DNA from: Lachnospiraceae bacterium UBA7086
GTDB lineage: Bacteria > Bacillota > Clostridia > Lachnospirales > Lachnospiraceae
Direction: 5' to 3'
Assembly: GCA_002492525.1 (NCBI GenBank)
Contig: DKZA01000025.1
Coordinates: 1-64,000 of the forward strand
Length of the DNA stretch: 64,000 nt
The translations under genes and the position numbers were made by a program. The notes beneath the pieces were generated by a model, which ran no database searches, was not told the DNA's origin, and saw only the letters and a program-made list of their open reading frames with translations. The first letter of the stretch is position 1, and each line of letters opens with the position of its first letter. This document shows positions 35,839 to 45,580 of the stretch, piece by piece.

Positions 35839-36843
35839 ATGAATGGATTGGATGCTTCCAAAACATATTTGGTCACCGGGGGTGCGGGATTTATCGGCTT
35901 CCATTTATCGAAGAGTCTTCTTGAGAAGGGGGCTGCGGTGATTGGGTTTGACAATATGAACGATTACTACGATGTGAAGCTCAAAGAGGACAGGCTTGCT
36001 CTATTGGAGAAGTATGAAAATTATACTTTTGTAAAGGGAGACCTTTCGGACAATGCGGACGTGTTTCGCGTATTTCAGGAATATCGCCCCCAGATTGTGG
36101 TGAATCTGGGCGCCCAGGCAGGAGTCAGATATAGTATAGATAATCCCCAGGCTTATATGGAATCCAATATGATGGGATTTTTTCATATTCTGGAAGGATG
36201 CCGGTATTTTCCGGTGGAACATCTGGTGTATGCTTCTTCCAGTTCCGTTTATGGCGGAAACGAGAAGGTGCCTTTTTCCACGGAGGATAAAGTGGATGAA
36301 CCAGTGAGTCTCTATGCGGCTACTAAGAAATCCAATGAACTGATGGCCCACGCATACAGTAAACTTTATCGTATTCCGGTGACAGGGCTCCGCTTCTTTA
36401 CGGTCTATGGCCCTTACGGCAGACCGGATATGGCATATTTTAAGTTTACGAACAAGATTCTTGCGGGGGAACCGATTCAGATTTATAACAACGGGGATAT
36501 GTACAGGGATTTTACCTATATTGACGATATTGTCAAAGGAGTGGAAAATATTCTCTGCAATCCGCCGGCTGAAAATGGAAAGGGTGCCCGCTATAAGGTT
36601 TATAACATAGGCAATAACAAACCGGTGAAATTGATGGATTATGTGGAAACACTGGAACGGTGTCTGGGAAAGACGGCAGTGAAAGAGTATCTGCCCATGC
36701 AGCCCGGTGATGTGTATCAGACCTATGCGGATGTGAGCGAATTGATGCAGGACTATGACTTTAAACCGGATACTTCCATTGAAGAGGGACTGTCCAAGTT
36801 TGTGGCCTGGTATCGGGAGTATTATGGAGGTAAGGATGAGTGA
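35839..36843 (+). CDS. UDP-glucuronate 4-epimerase
   Basis: 334 residues. Short-chain dehydrogenase of the extended type: YLVTGGAGFIGFHLSKSL for NAD, SSSVYGGNEKVPF with the catalytic Ser region, and the YAATKK active-site Tyr-Lys pair. FDNMNDYYDVKLKEDRL is diagnostic for the CapI/UDP-glucuronate epimerase branch, as is FTVYGPYGRPDMAYFKFT. Gives UDP-galacturonate, consistent with the adjacent dehydrogenase. Overlaps the next gene by 8 nt. Confidence 0.92.
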   Translation: MNGLDASKTYLVTGGAGFIGFHLSKSLLEKGAAVIGFDNMNDYYDVKLKEDRLALLEKYENYTFVKGDLSDNADVFRVFQEYRPQIVVNLGAQAGVRYSIDNPQAYMESNMMGFFHILEGCRYFPVEHLVYASSSSVYGGNEKVPFSTEDKVDEPVSLYAATKKSNELMAHAYSKLYRIPVTGLRFFTVYGPYGRPDMAYFKFTNKILAGEPIQIYNNGDMYRDFTYIDDIVKGVENILCNPPAENGKGARYKVYNIGNNKPVKLMDYVETLERCLGKTAVKEYLPMQPGDVYQTYADVSELMQDYDFKPDTSIEEGLSKFVAWYREYYGGKDE

Positions 36844-37825
36844 GATAGATAAGCGGCAGATACCGGTATTGTATCTGGTGGTACCTTGCTATAACGAGGA
36901 AGAGGTGGTGGAGAAGTCCGCCAGTGTCATGGGAGACAAGATCAGGCGCCTGGAGCAGGAAGGTAAGATCGCACCGGGCAGTAAGATCATGTTTGTCAAT
37001 GACGGCAGTAAAGATAAGACCCTGTATCTTCTGCATCAGATTGCGAAAGCGGATAAGATGTTTTCGGTGGTAAGCCTGGCAGGCAATTATGGGCATCAGA
37101 GCGCTATTCTGGCGGGCATGATGACGGCCAGACAGTACGCGGATGCGGTGGTCACCATCGATGCAGATCTGCAGCAGGATATTGAGGCATTAGACGATTT
37201 CCTGGCCCGTTATATGGAAGGCTGTGAGGTGGTTTATGGGGTGCGCAATGACAGACATTCCGACGGTATCTTTAAGAAAGCCACAGCTACGGCCTATTAT
37301 AAGCTGATGCATATGCTGGGCAGTACCGTGATGACGAACCATGCGGATTATCGGCTGATGTCGAAGAAAGCCTTAAACGCTCTGGCGGAATATAAGGAGA
37401 CCAACCTGTTTCTGCGGGGATTGATTCCTACCATGGGCTTTCCCTCCGATGTGGTGTATTTTGATGTGAAGGCCAGAGAGGCGGGACATTCTAAATATAC
37501 GCTCAGCAAAATGATGACATTGGCGCTTGACGGAATCACCTCCATGAGCGTCCGGCCGCTTCGGCTGATTGCGGGGCTGGGATTTCTGGTCTGTATTTTC
37601 AGTTTTATCATGTGCATCATCAGTCTGGTGGACTGGGTAAACGGCAACAATGTGCCCGGTTATACCACCACTTTGATTGTGACGTTGATGATTGGCGGTG
37701 TCACGCTTTTGTCTTTGGGTATCATCGGGGAATATGTGGGCAAGATTTATATGGAAACCAAACACAGGCCAAGATATATCATAGATACGTTTGTATGGCG
37801 TGAGGATGCGCAGGAGGATAAATAG
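36836..37825 (+). CDS. Polyprenyl-phosphate glycosyltransferase (GtrB/DPM1-like GT2)
   Basis: 329 residues from ATG 36836, right after GGAGGTAAGG and overlapping the epimerase stop. GT-A motifs: YLVVPCYNEEEVVEKSA, MFVNDGSKDKTLYLL, VTIDADLQQDIEALDDF and the acceptor-side DYRLMSKKAL. Two C-terminal membrane helices (LIAGLGFLVCIFSFIMCIIS and TTLIVTLMIGGVTLLSLGII) as in GtrB. Makes undecaprenyl-phosphate-sugar for use outside by GT39-type enzymes; the GtrA protein at 57798 is the likely flippase partner and the next gene encodes a possible user. Confidence 0.92.
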   Translation: MSEIDKRQIPVLYLVVPCYNEEEVVEKSASVMGDKIRRLEQEGKIAPGSKIMFVNDGSKDKTLYLLHQIAKADKMFSVVSLAGNYGHQSAILAGMMTARQYADAVVTIDADLQQDIEALDDFLARYMEGCEVVYGVRNDRHSDGIFKKATATAYYKLMHMLGSTVMTNHADYRLMSKKALNALAEYKETNLFLRGLIPTMGFPSDVVYFDVKAREAGHSKYTLSKMMTLALDGITSMSVRPLRLIAGLGFLVCIFSFIMCIISLVDWVNGNNVPGYTTTLIVTLMIGGVTLLSLGIIGEYVGKIYMETKHRPRYIIDTFVWREDAQEDK

Positions 37826-37827
37826 AA

Positions 37828-39540
37828 ATGTTGACAGTGTTCTTCTCCTGGATTGTTATTGCTGCGGCGTCTTTTATTTTTGGTAAGGCAGTTGTAGACG
37901 GTATCTGCCGGAAAGATCTGCAGCGCATGGGAAAGCCGGATATCTATATTGTGACGGGGATTGCCTTTCTGAATATTTATGCGCAGCTGTTCAGCGTTTT
38001 TTATAAAGTAGCAGGGATTGCCTGTACCATCTTGGGAACCATAGGATTGATTCTGGTGATGGTTTATGGGATAAGGTGTTTTCGCGCAAGGAAAAGACCA
38101 AGACTGCTGCCCGGGATAACAATAGAGAAAAAGAAAGCGGCACTGTTCAGGGCAGTACTGCTTTTCTTAAGTTTTCTGGCTATGCTTCTTTGGACGACCC
38201 AGGATCCGGGGCAGTATGATACGGGATTGTATCATGCTCAGGCTATCCGTTGGATCGAAGAGTATGGCGTGGTGCCGGGACTCGGCAATCTGCATATGCG
38301 GTTTGCCTACAACAGTGCCTTCATGTGTCTGCAGGCACTTTTCAGCCTGGAATGGCTGGTGGGACAGTCTCTCCATACCATGAACGGATTTCTTTGTCTG
38401 TGTGCACTTTTCTATGCCTTTGGCACAGTGCGGATACCCGGGAAAGAGCGGTGGCAGACTTCCGATCTGCTTAAGTGTGTGACAGTGGTTTATGTGGTGA
38501 AGAGTCGTTACAGCATTGCATCTCCTGGTACGGATCTGTGGGCGATGATTTTGATCCTTTATATTTGTATCAAGTGGTGCGAATTGACAGAAAGCGGAGA
38601 GAAAGAGACGACGCCCTGGTGTTATGTCTGTCTGGTAGGATTTTATGCCCTTACGGTCAAACTTTCGGCTGCGGCGATCGTTGTTTTGGTCCTGTATCCG
38701 TTGTATCTGCTGATTCGGGAGAAGAAATTCCGCAGTATTGCGGGCAATGGAATCCTTGCTGTCCTGATCGTGATTCCTTATCTGATCCGCAATGTGATCA
38801 TTTCCGGTTATCTGATTTACCCCTATGCGGGAATAGATTTGTTTTCTGTGGATTGGAAGATGGATCCGGGAGTGCTTTTGGAGGACAGTAAATATAATCT
38901 CACCATGTGGGCCAGAGGATTTACGGATGTGGCAAGCTATGCGGAAAATTATGAGGGTACTTTGTTTGCCTGGATGCCGCACTGGTTTATGTCCCAGAGC
39001 ATGGGGTATCGTATCCTGCTTCTCTTGGGAGCGGTCTGCGCGGCAGTGGTTCTTTTTTATATTGTCAGGCAGGCGGCATGCCGCAATTATGCCTATATGG
39101 CGATCCTTGCAGCCAGTGAAGTGTGTCTGTTGTTCTGGCTGATGACGGCGCCCTTAATCCGCTACGGACAGGTTTATGTTTTTATCATCATCGCACTGGC
39201 ACTTGGCGGATGGGAAAGGAAAGCAGCTGTGCCCGGAAAGGATGTTCTTTCTATGGCAGGGGCCGCTGTCATGTTGGCGGCGCTGGTATTGCTTGGCAGT
39301 AAGGTGAGGGACGTGGGAGATATGGAGCCCGGATGGCTTTTCAAACAGCCGCCTTACGGAGCCTGGCCGGCACGGCAGGTACAGGTGGAGAACGTGACGA
39401 TCTGGGAACCGACGGAGAGTGATCTGATCGGATATCCGGCATTTCCGTCCACGCCCCAGGGAGGTCAGTTGGATCATTTAAAACTGCGGGGAGAAGGATT
39501 TGAGGACGGATTCCGGTATACGGAAGAGCCACAGCGGTAA
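37828..39540 (+). CDS. Multi-spanning membrane protein, LIC_10190-like
   Basis: 570 residues, about 12 membrane helices, starting 2 nt after the GtrB-like gene, which implies coupling. The loop DPGQYDTGLYHAQAIRWIEE with GVVPGLGNLHMRFAYNS is characteristic of the LIC_10190 family of surface-polysaccharide membrane proteins related to GT-C glycosyltransferases. The soluble-like last 65 residues contain NVTIWEPTESDLIGYPAFPS. Acts at the outer face of the membrane by analogy. Confidence 0.75.
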   Translation: MLTVFFSWIVIAAASFIFGKAVVDGICRKDLQRMGKPDIYIVTGIAFLNIYAQLFSVFYKVAGIACTILGTIGLILVMVYGIRCFRARKRPRLLPGITIEKKKAALFRAVLLFLSFLAMLLWTTQDPGQYDTGLYHAQAIRWIEEYGVVPGLGNLHMRFAYNSAFMCLQALFSLEWLVGQSLHTMNGFLCLCALFYAFGTVRIPGKERWQTSDLLKCVTVVYVVKSRYSIASPGTDLWAMILILYICIKWCELTESGEKETTPWCYVCLVGFYALTVKLSAAAIVVLVLYPLYLLIREKKFRSIAGNGILAVLIVIPYLIRNVIISGYLIYPYAGIDLFSVDWKMDPGVLLEDSKYNLTMWARGFTDVASYAENYEGTLFAWMPHWFMSQSMGYRILLLLGAVCAAVVLFYIVRQAACRNYAYMAILAASEVCLLFWLMTAPLIRYGQVYVFIIIALALGGWERKAAVPGKDVLSMAGAAVMLAALVLLGSKVRDVGDMEPGWLFKQPPYGAWPARQVQVENVTIWEPTESDLIGYPAFPSTPQGGQLDHLKLRGEGFEDGFRYTEEPQR

Positions 39541-39555
39541 GAGAAAGGATTCTAT

Positions 39556-40488
39556 ATGGTTAAGACAGATATTCATGCGGATGATTATGCGTTGACGGTT
39601 AATACTTCTAAAGATATGTTGGAATGTATGCAGGCCGGAAAGTTGGACAGTATCAGTATTGTGCCTAATATGGCCTGCTTCGAGGCGTGTATGGAAATGC
39701 TCTGCGAGCAGATTCCAAGACTGCCCTTTTTACCGCTTATGTCGGTACATTTAGATTTTGTGGAGGGGCAAAGCCTTGCGGGAAAGGGGGAAGTTCCTCT
39801 TCTCGTGAAGGGAGATACCGGCCTGATGGGCTTATCCTGGGGAGGAATTTTTCAGTATTCTTATCTGCCGGGAAAACGTGAGCAGGTTAAAACGCAGTTA
39901 AAACGGGAGATTAAGGCGCAGATTACCAGGACACAGGCAGCTATTGATAAGTGTATGGAGATTGCCGCAAAGAACGAGGTACCCTGTAAACAGGCGGGGC
40001 TTCGGTTGGACAGCCACCAACATGCTCATATGATTCCAGTGGTATGGGAGGCTGTCCTAGAAGTGATCGAGGAGGAAAGCTGGCGGCTTTCTTATATCAG
40101 AAATTCCAAAGAAGTGCTGGGGGTATTCCTTTCGGAGACGGGACTGCTAAAGACCTATCGTCCCATTAATTTTGTGAAGAACAGACTCTTATCGTTTTAT
40201 TCCCATAAGGTGGATCGTTACTGCCATGCTCATGGTATGGAACAGATGTATCTCTGGGGACTTGTGATGAGCGGCCGCATGGATAAGGATAGGATAGAGA
40301 AGCTGTATCCGAAAATGATTCATAAAGCAGGACAGGATGGGAGAGTTCTGGAAATCTTATTCCATCCGGGCATGACGCTGCCGGAGGAAGTGACGCCGGA
40401 GATTGCCAAAGAGGCGGTAGAAACATTCTATCTGTCAGAGGACAGGCACGTGGAGAAAGAGGCAGTATTGCAGCTGCCGCCTTCATAA
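39556..40488 (+). CDS. ChbG/YdjC-like carbohydrate deacetylase
   Basis: 310 residues. The metal site of the YdjC family is visible: HADDYALTVNTSKDML (Asp pair), SVHLDFVEGQSL and LDSHQHAHMIPVVWEAV with the two His. These enzymes remove N-acetyl groups from oligosaccharides such as chitobiose. No signal peptide, so the substrate is cytoplasmic, perhaps a lipid-linked or nucleotide sugar. Faces the SGNH/MBOAT genes on the other strand, whose stop is 12 nt away. Confidence 0.85.
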   Translation: MVKTDIHADDYALTVNTSKDMLECMQAGKLDSISIVPNMACFEACMEMLCEQIPRLPFLPLMSVHLDFVEGQSLAGKGEVPLLVKGDTGLMGLSWGGIFQYSYLPGKREQVKTQLKREIKAQITRTQAAIDKCMEIAAKNEVPCKQAGLRLDSHQHAHMIPVVWEAVLEVIEEESWRLSYIRNSKEVLGVFLSETGLLKTYRPINFVKNRLLSFYSHKVDRYCHAHGMEQMYLWGLVMSGRMDKDRIEKLYPKMIHKAGQDGRVLEILFHPGMTLPEEVTPEIAKEAVETFYLSEDRHVEKEAVLQLPPS

Positions 40489-40500
40489 AATCAGGAGACG

Positions 40501-41484
40501 CTATCTGAGTGCCTCCTGTAATTCTGTTACTTCATCCTGTAAGATGCCCATGAAATATTGTTTGCCTGCATCGCTGAGGTGGTCGGAATCTGAGAAATAT
40601 TCCAGATTGTATTGGAACCGATCATCATGGGAGTAATCATAATAACTGACGCCTGTGTCAGAAGAGATTTTATTTATGGTAGCATAGAATTCCTGCAAAA
40701 AATCCTCAGAAACCAATTCATTGTAATATTGTGAAAAGGGCGTGGTGATCAGAACCGGAGTCACGCTGTTCTCCCGGCAGTATTCGATGATGGCATATAA
40801 TTCTTCAATCCGCTTTGGCAGGAAATATTCTTCTTTGCCGGCAAAGTGTCTTTCATAACGCTGTCTTGCCCGGTCGGCAAATTCTTCCACATTGATGCTG
40901 TTGTCGTCACCCTCGGCAGCCTGGGCCGTGAGAGTAAGATTCAGGTTCGGACAAAGCTTCAGAATGTCTTCTCCGGCGGAGAGGATGGGCAGTCTGGTGG
41001 TCACAATGTCCGTATACAGATCATAGTCCGGAATATTCTGGGGAGACAGGCAGTGGTAGTATTTGACACTCAGTGCCTGGGCCTCCGTGTCGTTCACGGT
41101 CTCATTGTTGAAGGAAAAGTAAGAGACCGGAATGAACAGGACACATTCGTCATCCAGGTATTTACCATATTCTTTTAATAAGGCCAGATCGTAGGTGTAC
41201 GTCTGACTGGCGTTGCCGAAGTTAAAGCAGGTGTTGCCCAATTCTTCCAGAGCCGTATAGTCAAAATTGTAGGCGCCGTGGGAACTGCCTATATTGGCGA
41301 AATCAATTTCATCCTCCGGAATTTGATTGCCCAACATGCGCAGATTCCACAGATCCATATATTTTTCGTCGTCAATTTTCTGATAGGGAATATTTAAAAG
41401 ATAAATAATGCCCATGGCAGCCGCCGGAACAGCGATGCACTTTATGACGAAGGGTAAAACACGTTTTTTTTCTTTCACAACCAT
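40501..41484 (-). CDS. SGNH-fold membrane-anchored protein, DltD/AlgJ-like
   Basis: 327 residues. One N-terminal helix (FVIKCIAVPAAAMGIIYLL) anchors an extracellular domain with the Ser motif FANIGSSHGAYNFD and the distal Asp-His pair YFSDSDHLSDAGKQYF. These proteins work with MBOAT partners to move acyl groups onto glycans. The partner gene is immediately upstream on the same strand, with a 6-nt gap, which makes this an MBOAT/SGNH pair like DltB/DltD. Confidence 0.82.
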   Translation of the reverse strand: MVVKEKKRVLPFVIKCIAVPAAAMGIIYLLNIPYQKIDDEKYMDLWNLRMLGNQIPEDEIDFANIGSSHGAYNFDYTALEELGNTCFNFGNASQTYTYDLALLKEYGKYLDDECVLFIPVSYFSFNNETVNDTEAQALSVKYYHCLSPQNIPDYDLYTDIVTTRLPILSAGEDILKLCPNLNLTLTAQAAEGDDNSINVEEFADRARQRYERHFAGKEEYFLPKRIEELYAIIEYCRENSVTPVLITTPFSQYYNELVSEDFLQEFYATINKISSDTGVSYYDYSHDDRFQYNLEYFSDSDHLSDAGKQYFMGILQDEVTELQEALR

Positions 41485-41490
41485 TCCTCC

Positions 41491-42936
41491 TTAGAACTGG
41501 AAATAAATAAATTCTGTGGCGATTCCCTTGTTGGAGAATAGGGCAATTGTCACCAGAAGCAGGACATAAACAGGCCATCGCACGAAGCACCTTTGTCTGG
41601 AGATCAGTCTGATCACATCTTGTTTCAGGGAGATGCCGTCATAGATGCCAAGCACCACGATGGAAAGGAGCATACCTATGATGGAAAGGAAAGACATACC
41701 CAGACAGACAGCGGCGGTCTGTAAGTAACTGAGCGGTCTGGATGCATCCCAGAACAGTCGGGAGATGATCCAGACAGCGTCCTGGATGGTATTGGCCCTG
41801 AAAAAGATCCAGGTAAAACATAACAACAGGAAGGTAATCGGCAGCTGCCACCAGTGTTTCTTGCGCACCACTATTTCTCCGTTTCGTTTTTTAGGATAGA
41901 TAAATGTTTCTATAATCTGCAAAAGCCCATGGATGCCGCCCCAGAGGATATAGGTAAGGCTGCTGCCATGCCAGAAACCGCTGACCAGAAAGGTAATCAT
42001 GAGATTTAAGCAGTTGCGCCATCTTTTCACCCGGTTGCCGCCCAGAGGAATATAGACATAGTCCCGAAACCAGGTGGAGAGGGAGATATGCCATCTGCTC
42101 CAGAATTCTTTGATGGAGAAGGAATAATAGGGACTTTTGAAGTTAGTCATCAGGTCGATGCCAAAAAGCTTCGCACAGCCGATCGCAATATCTGAGTAGC
42201 CGGAAAAATCACAGTAAATTTCGATGGCAAACATGATTGTCACAATAATAAAGACAAGGCCCACGTAACTGTAGGGCTGGTTATAGATTTTGTCCACTAC
42301 ACCGGCGAATACGTCCGCAATCACCAGTTTCTTAAAATAGCCCCAGGCCATCAGTTTCAGACCGTAGGTTACGTTGTCATAGTCAAAAGGCCGTTTTTTC
42401 TTATACTGGGGCAGAAGGCTGTCGGCCCGGCCGATGGGCCCGGCCAGAAGCTGCGGGAAGAAAGACACAAAGAGAGCGTAGAAGCCAAAATGTCTTTCCG
42501 CCCGGATGTTGCCTTTGTAAACGTCGATTAAATATCCCATGGATTGGAAAAAATAAAAGGATACGCCGGCGGGCAGAAGAATCCGCAAGGTCAGCGGCTG
42601 CATGGTCAGTCTTCCTGCATCGATCAAGGCATTGATCTTATCCATGAGGGGGGATGCTGTCTTAAAGACAAGCAGAATCAGTACCAGGGGTATAACGCCG
42701 CTTAACAGACAGAGTTTTTTCTGACCGGCGGTCTTTGCCTTTTCCAACTGCAATGCCAGAGTGTAGGTCAGCAGTGTGGTTCCTAACAGTAAGAATCCGT
42801 AGCCCACATGCAGGTTCATATAAAAGGCATAGCTGGCAAGTAATAAAAACAGCCAGCGCAGTCTGTGCGGTACCAGATAATATAAGATAAATACAATCAC
42901 CAGAAAGACGGCGAAGGTCATGGAATTAAACAGCAT
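41491..42936 (-). CDS. MBOAT family O-acyltransferase
   Basis: 481 residues with about 10-11 membrane helices. The catalytic His is in SGFWHGSSLTYILWGGIHGL; FWSRWHISLSTWFRDYVYIP is the other hallmark loop of the AlgI/DltB class, and LAGPIGRADSLLPQ the third. Carries an activated acyl group across the membrane and transfers it to an extracellular sugar. GGAACGGAG sits ahead of the ATG. Divergent from a second MBOAT gene; a promoter with TTGCAT and TAAAAT lies at 43012-43040. Confidence 0.92.
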   Translation of the reverse strand: MLFNSMTFAVFLVIVFILYYLVPHRLRWLFLLLASYAFYMNLHVGYGFLLLGTTLLTYTLALQLEKAKTAGQKKLCLLSGVIPLVLILLVFKTASPLMDKINALIDAGRLTMQPLTLRILLPAGVSFYFFQSMGYLIDVYKGNIRAERHFGFYALFVSFFPQLLAGPIGRADSLLPQYKKKRPFDYDNVTYGLKLMAWGYFKKLVIADVFAGVVDKIYNQPYSYVGLVFIIVTIMFAIEIYCDFSGYSDIAIGCAKLFGIDLMTNFKSPYYSFSIKEFWSRWHISLSTWFRDYVYIPLGGNRVKRWRNCLNLMITFLVSGFWHGSSLTYILWGGIHGLLQIIETFIYPKKRNGEIVVRKKHWWQLPITFLLLCFTWIFFRANTIQDAVWIISRLFWDASRPLSYLQTAAVCLGMSFLSIIGMLLSIVVLGIYDGISLKQDVIRLISRQRCFVRWPVYVLLLVTIALFSNKGIATEFIYFQF

Positions 42937-43011
42937 ACTATACTCCGTTCCGGGACGCTAAACCGCCCCCTTTGCAAGCCATATAGGATATTTCCTTGCA
43001 TATACGGATAT

Positions 43012-43040
43012 ATTTTACTTTATTTGGAAGTATTATGCAA
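43012..43040 (-). promoter_or_regulatory. Promoter of the MBOAT/SGNH pair (minus strand)
   Basis: On the minus strand TTGCAT (43035-43040), a 17-nt spacer and TAAAAT (43012-43017), about 75 nt before the ATG at 42936. No equally good promoter is seen for the plus-strand MBOAT. Confidence 0.5.
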
Positions 43041-43128
43041 ATTGAATTTATGCGGCAAAAACCCATAAAAAGGTTTCTTTCAAGATACATTTATGATAAA
43101 ATTTTATTGGTCTGTTAATAGAGAGAGA

Positions 43129-44676
43129 ATGGACGGCATTATGGGTATTACATCTTTTTATTTTTTATGTTTTTTTGCAGTTATGTTGATACTGTATTAC
43201 AGTATCCCCCGGAAGTTCCAGTGGGGGCTTCTTTTGTTATGCAGTCTTTTGTATTATCTGTTCTCTGGTCAGGGGGCGTTGATTATATATCCGGTGGTGT
43301 CAGTGACGGCCTGTTATGCGGGCAGCAGACTGCTTGGAAAAACGCCGGAGGAGGATGCAGGAAAACGGAAACTTATCTTGATAGTAACGATACTAGTTAA
43401 TATCGGAATCCTGGTGGTTTTAAAATATGTGAATTTCGGGATTTATACCATAGACGGCGTGGCCAGGCTGTTCGGAAGCAGCAGGACGCTGATAGAGAGC
43501 GTGGATTTTCTGGTGCCTCTGGGGGTGTCTTTTTATACCTTTTCCCTGTTGGGATATGTGATTGATGTGTATTATGGGATTGCCAGGCCCCAGCATAATT
43601 TTTTAAAGCTTGCACTCTATGGTATGTATTTTCCGGTAATCATTTCCGGACCGATTTTAAAATACCGTGAACACGGAGAGCAGTTCTTTGCGCCTCATGC
43701 TTTTGATTACCGCAGGGTTGCTTACGGCTTGCAGCGTATGCTGTGGGGATTTTTTAAGAAACTTGTGATTGCGGAGCGGCTGGGGATGCTGGTGAACACG
43801 GTTTATGGAAATTACGGGGACTATCCGGGGGCATATATCTGGGTAGCCACCGTCTGTTATGCATTTCAGCTTTATACGGATTTTTCGGGTTGTATGGATA
43901 TTGTGCTGGGTATGTCGGAGAGCTTCGGGATTCTTCTGCCGGAGAACTTCCAGACTCCTTTCTTTGCAAAAAGTGTGGCGGAATACTGGCGCAGATGGCA
44001 TATTACGCTGGGCGTCTGGATGAAGGAGTATGTATTCTATCCGGTGCTGCGGTCTTCGTTTTTTACCAATCTGAATAAGTCCTTTCGGGAGAAATTCGGC
44101 AAGAAAAGAGGCAAGCAGTATGCCACTTTTGCAGCGTTGTTTATTCTCTGGCTGACGGTGGGAATCTGGCACGGAGGCGACTGGAAATTCGTGATTGGGT
44201 CAGGGCTTTTGCACTGGTTTTATATTGTGATGGAAGAACTTCTTTCACCGCCTTGTGCAAAGGCTATGGCGCGTTTATCTATTAACGCTTCGGGAAAGGC
44301 AGTGAACGGAATTCGGATATTGCGCACCTTCTTCCTGGTGTGCATCGGAGATCTGTTTTTCCGGGCGGCTTCCGTAGGAGATGCCTTCGCCATGCTCAAG
44401 GGGGCAGTGTCGGTATGGAATCCGCATGTCCTGTGGGACGGTTCTTTATTTGCCTTGGGGCTTGATGTGATTGAGGCGGCGATTACGCTGTTATCTCTTT
44501 TGCTTCTTTTAGGGGTCTCTGTGATGCAGCAAAAAGAAGGTGTGCGAGAACGGATTGCCAGAAAGGCGCTGCCGATACGTTGGATGATATGGTACGCGCT
44601 GTTGTTTGGTGTAATCCTGTTGGGGTGTTACGGCCCGGGTTACAGCGCTTCGGAGTTTATTTACCAGGGTTTCTGA
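43129..44676 (+). CDS. MBOAT family O-acyltransferase
   Basis: 515 residues if it starts at ATG 43129 (AGAGAGA just upstream); ATG 43141 (MGITSFYFLCFF) and 43093 are alternatives, the last without a ribosome site. About 11 membrane helices. LWLTVGIWHGGDWKFVIGSG has the catalytic His, EYWRRWHITLGVWMKEYVFYP the membrane-embedded loop, and ISGPILKYREHGEQF the third signature. A paralogue of the divergent MBOAT, with no SGNH partner directly next to it. Confidence 0.9.
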   Translation: MDGIMGITSFYFLCFFAVMLILYYSIPRKFQWGLLLLCSLLYYLFSGQGALIIYPVVSVTACYAGSRLLGKTPEEDAGKRKLILIVTILVNIGILVVLKYVNFGIYTIDGVARLFGSSRTLIESVDFLVPLGVSFYTFSLLGYVIDVYYGIARPQHNFLKLALYGMYFPVIISGPILKYREHGEQFFAPHAFDYRRVAYGLQRMLWGFFKKLVIAERLGMLVNTVYGNYGDYPGAYIWVATVCYAFQLYTDFSGCMDIVLGMSESFGILLPENFQTPFFAKSVAEYWRRWHITLGVWMKEYVFYPVLRSSFFTNLNKSFREKFGKKRGKQYATFAALFILWLTVGIWHGGDWKFVIGSGLLHWFYIVMEELLSPPCAKAMARLSINASGKAVNGIRILRTFFLVCIGDLFFRAASVGDAFAMLKGAVSVWNPHVLWDGSLFALGLDVIEAAITLLSLLLLLGVSVMQQKEGVRERIARKALPIRWMIWYALLFGVILLGCYGPGYSASEFIYQGF

Positions 44677-44749
44677 TGCTTGCAAAATGAGGCTGCATAG
44701 GGTATCGTTACTGTTAACAGGCAAAACTGTTCTGACAGGGAGGATTAGC

Positions 44750-45568
44750 ATGAAAACAGATGTAAAAATGGAATTGATCAATGACAAAATAAGACTGCCG
44801 GAATATGAATTGACGCAGATAGGAGAGAAAAAGAATAAGTATTTGATTTGTATTCCGGTGTTGAATGAAGGGGAGAAGTTTAGAAATCAGCTGGCCCGGA
44901 TGCAGAAGTTAAAAGTGTCCGACGTGGCAGATTTGATTATCTGCGACGGCGGCAGTACCGACGGCAGTGCGGATATTGACATGCTGGCAAAGTATGATGT
45001 GACGGCCCTTGTAATCCGTAAGTCTAAAGGACATTTGAGCGATCAGCTGATGCTCGGGTATTATTATGCGCTGGTAAACGGCTATGAGGGAACCATTACC
45101 ATAGACGGCAACGGCAAGGACGGGATAAAGGGTATTTTCAGGATGGCCAGGGCACTGGATCAGGGCTTTGATTTTGCACAGGGTTCCCGATACCGCAAAG
45201 GAGGCGTAGCGATCAATACGCCAAAATCCAGGGAGATTGCCATTAAACTGATCCATGTGCCGATCATTAATATTCTTTCCGGATGTAAATACACAGATAC
45301 TACCAATGGATTCCGGGCACACAGCATCCGTGTGTTTGAGGATGACAGGATCCAGCCATTCCGTTATGGTGATTTTCCTACCTATGCGCTGATACATTAT
45401 CTGACAGTGATCATCCCCCGTCTGGGATACAGAGTTACGGAAGTTCCCGTACTCAGACGGTATCCGGCAGGAAAGATTCCCACGAAGATCAGTCCGATCA
45501 AGGGTAATATGGATCTGATGAAAATATTATGGAATATTGCGATCAGGAAATATGAACCGAAAGATTAA
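44750..45568 (+). CDS. Family 2 glycosyltransferase, DPM1-like, without membrane helices
   Basis: 272 residues from ATG 44750, behind GGGAGGATTAGC; the longer frame from 44687 has no ribosome site. YLICIPVLNEGEKFRNQLAR, LIICDGGSTDGSADID and GTITIDGNGKDGIKGIF are the GT-A motifs (the last replaces the usual DADLSH). TTNGFRAHSIRVF is the acceptor-side region, reminiscent of TGYRAFS in related enzymes. No C-terminal membrane segment. First of a row of closely spaced genes with sugar-modifying oxidoreductases. Confidence 0.82.
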   Translation: MKTDVKMELINDKIRLPEYELTQIGEKKNKYLICIPVLNEGEKFRNQLARMQKLKVSDVADLIICDGGSTDGSADIDMLAKYDVTALVIRKSKGHLSDQLMLGYYYALVNGYEGTITIDGNGKDGIKGIFRMARALDQGFDFAQGSRYRKGGVAINTPKSREIAIKLIHVPIINILSGCKYTDTTNGFRAHSIRVFEDDRIQPFRYGDFPTYALIHYLTVIIPRLGYRVTEVPVLRRYPAGKIPTKISPIKGNMDLMKILWNIAIRKYEPKD

Positions 45569-45580
45569 AGGCGGTGTTAC

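Noticed and set aside
38167..38982. Minus-strand frame of 271 residues opposite the LIC_10190-like gene
   Set aside because: No ribosome site or domain; antisense to a clearly membrane-protein-coding frame.
43042..43071. Plus-strand promoter TTGAAT-18-TAAAAA before the second MBOAT gene
   Set aside because: Both boxes are weak and the region is AT-rich; support is too low to list as a feature.
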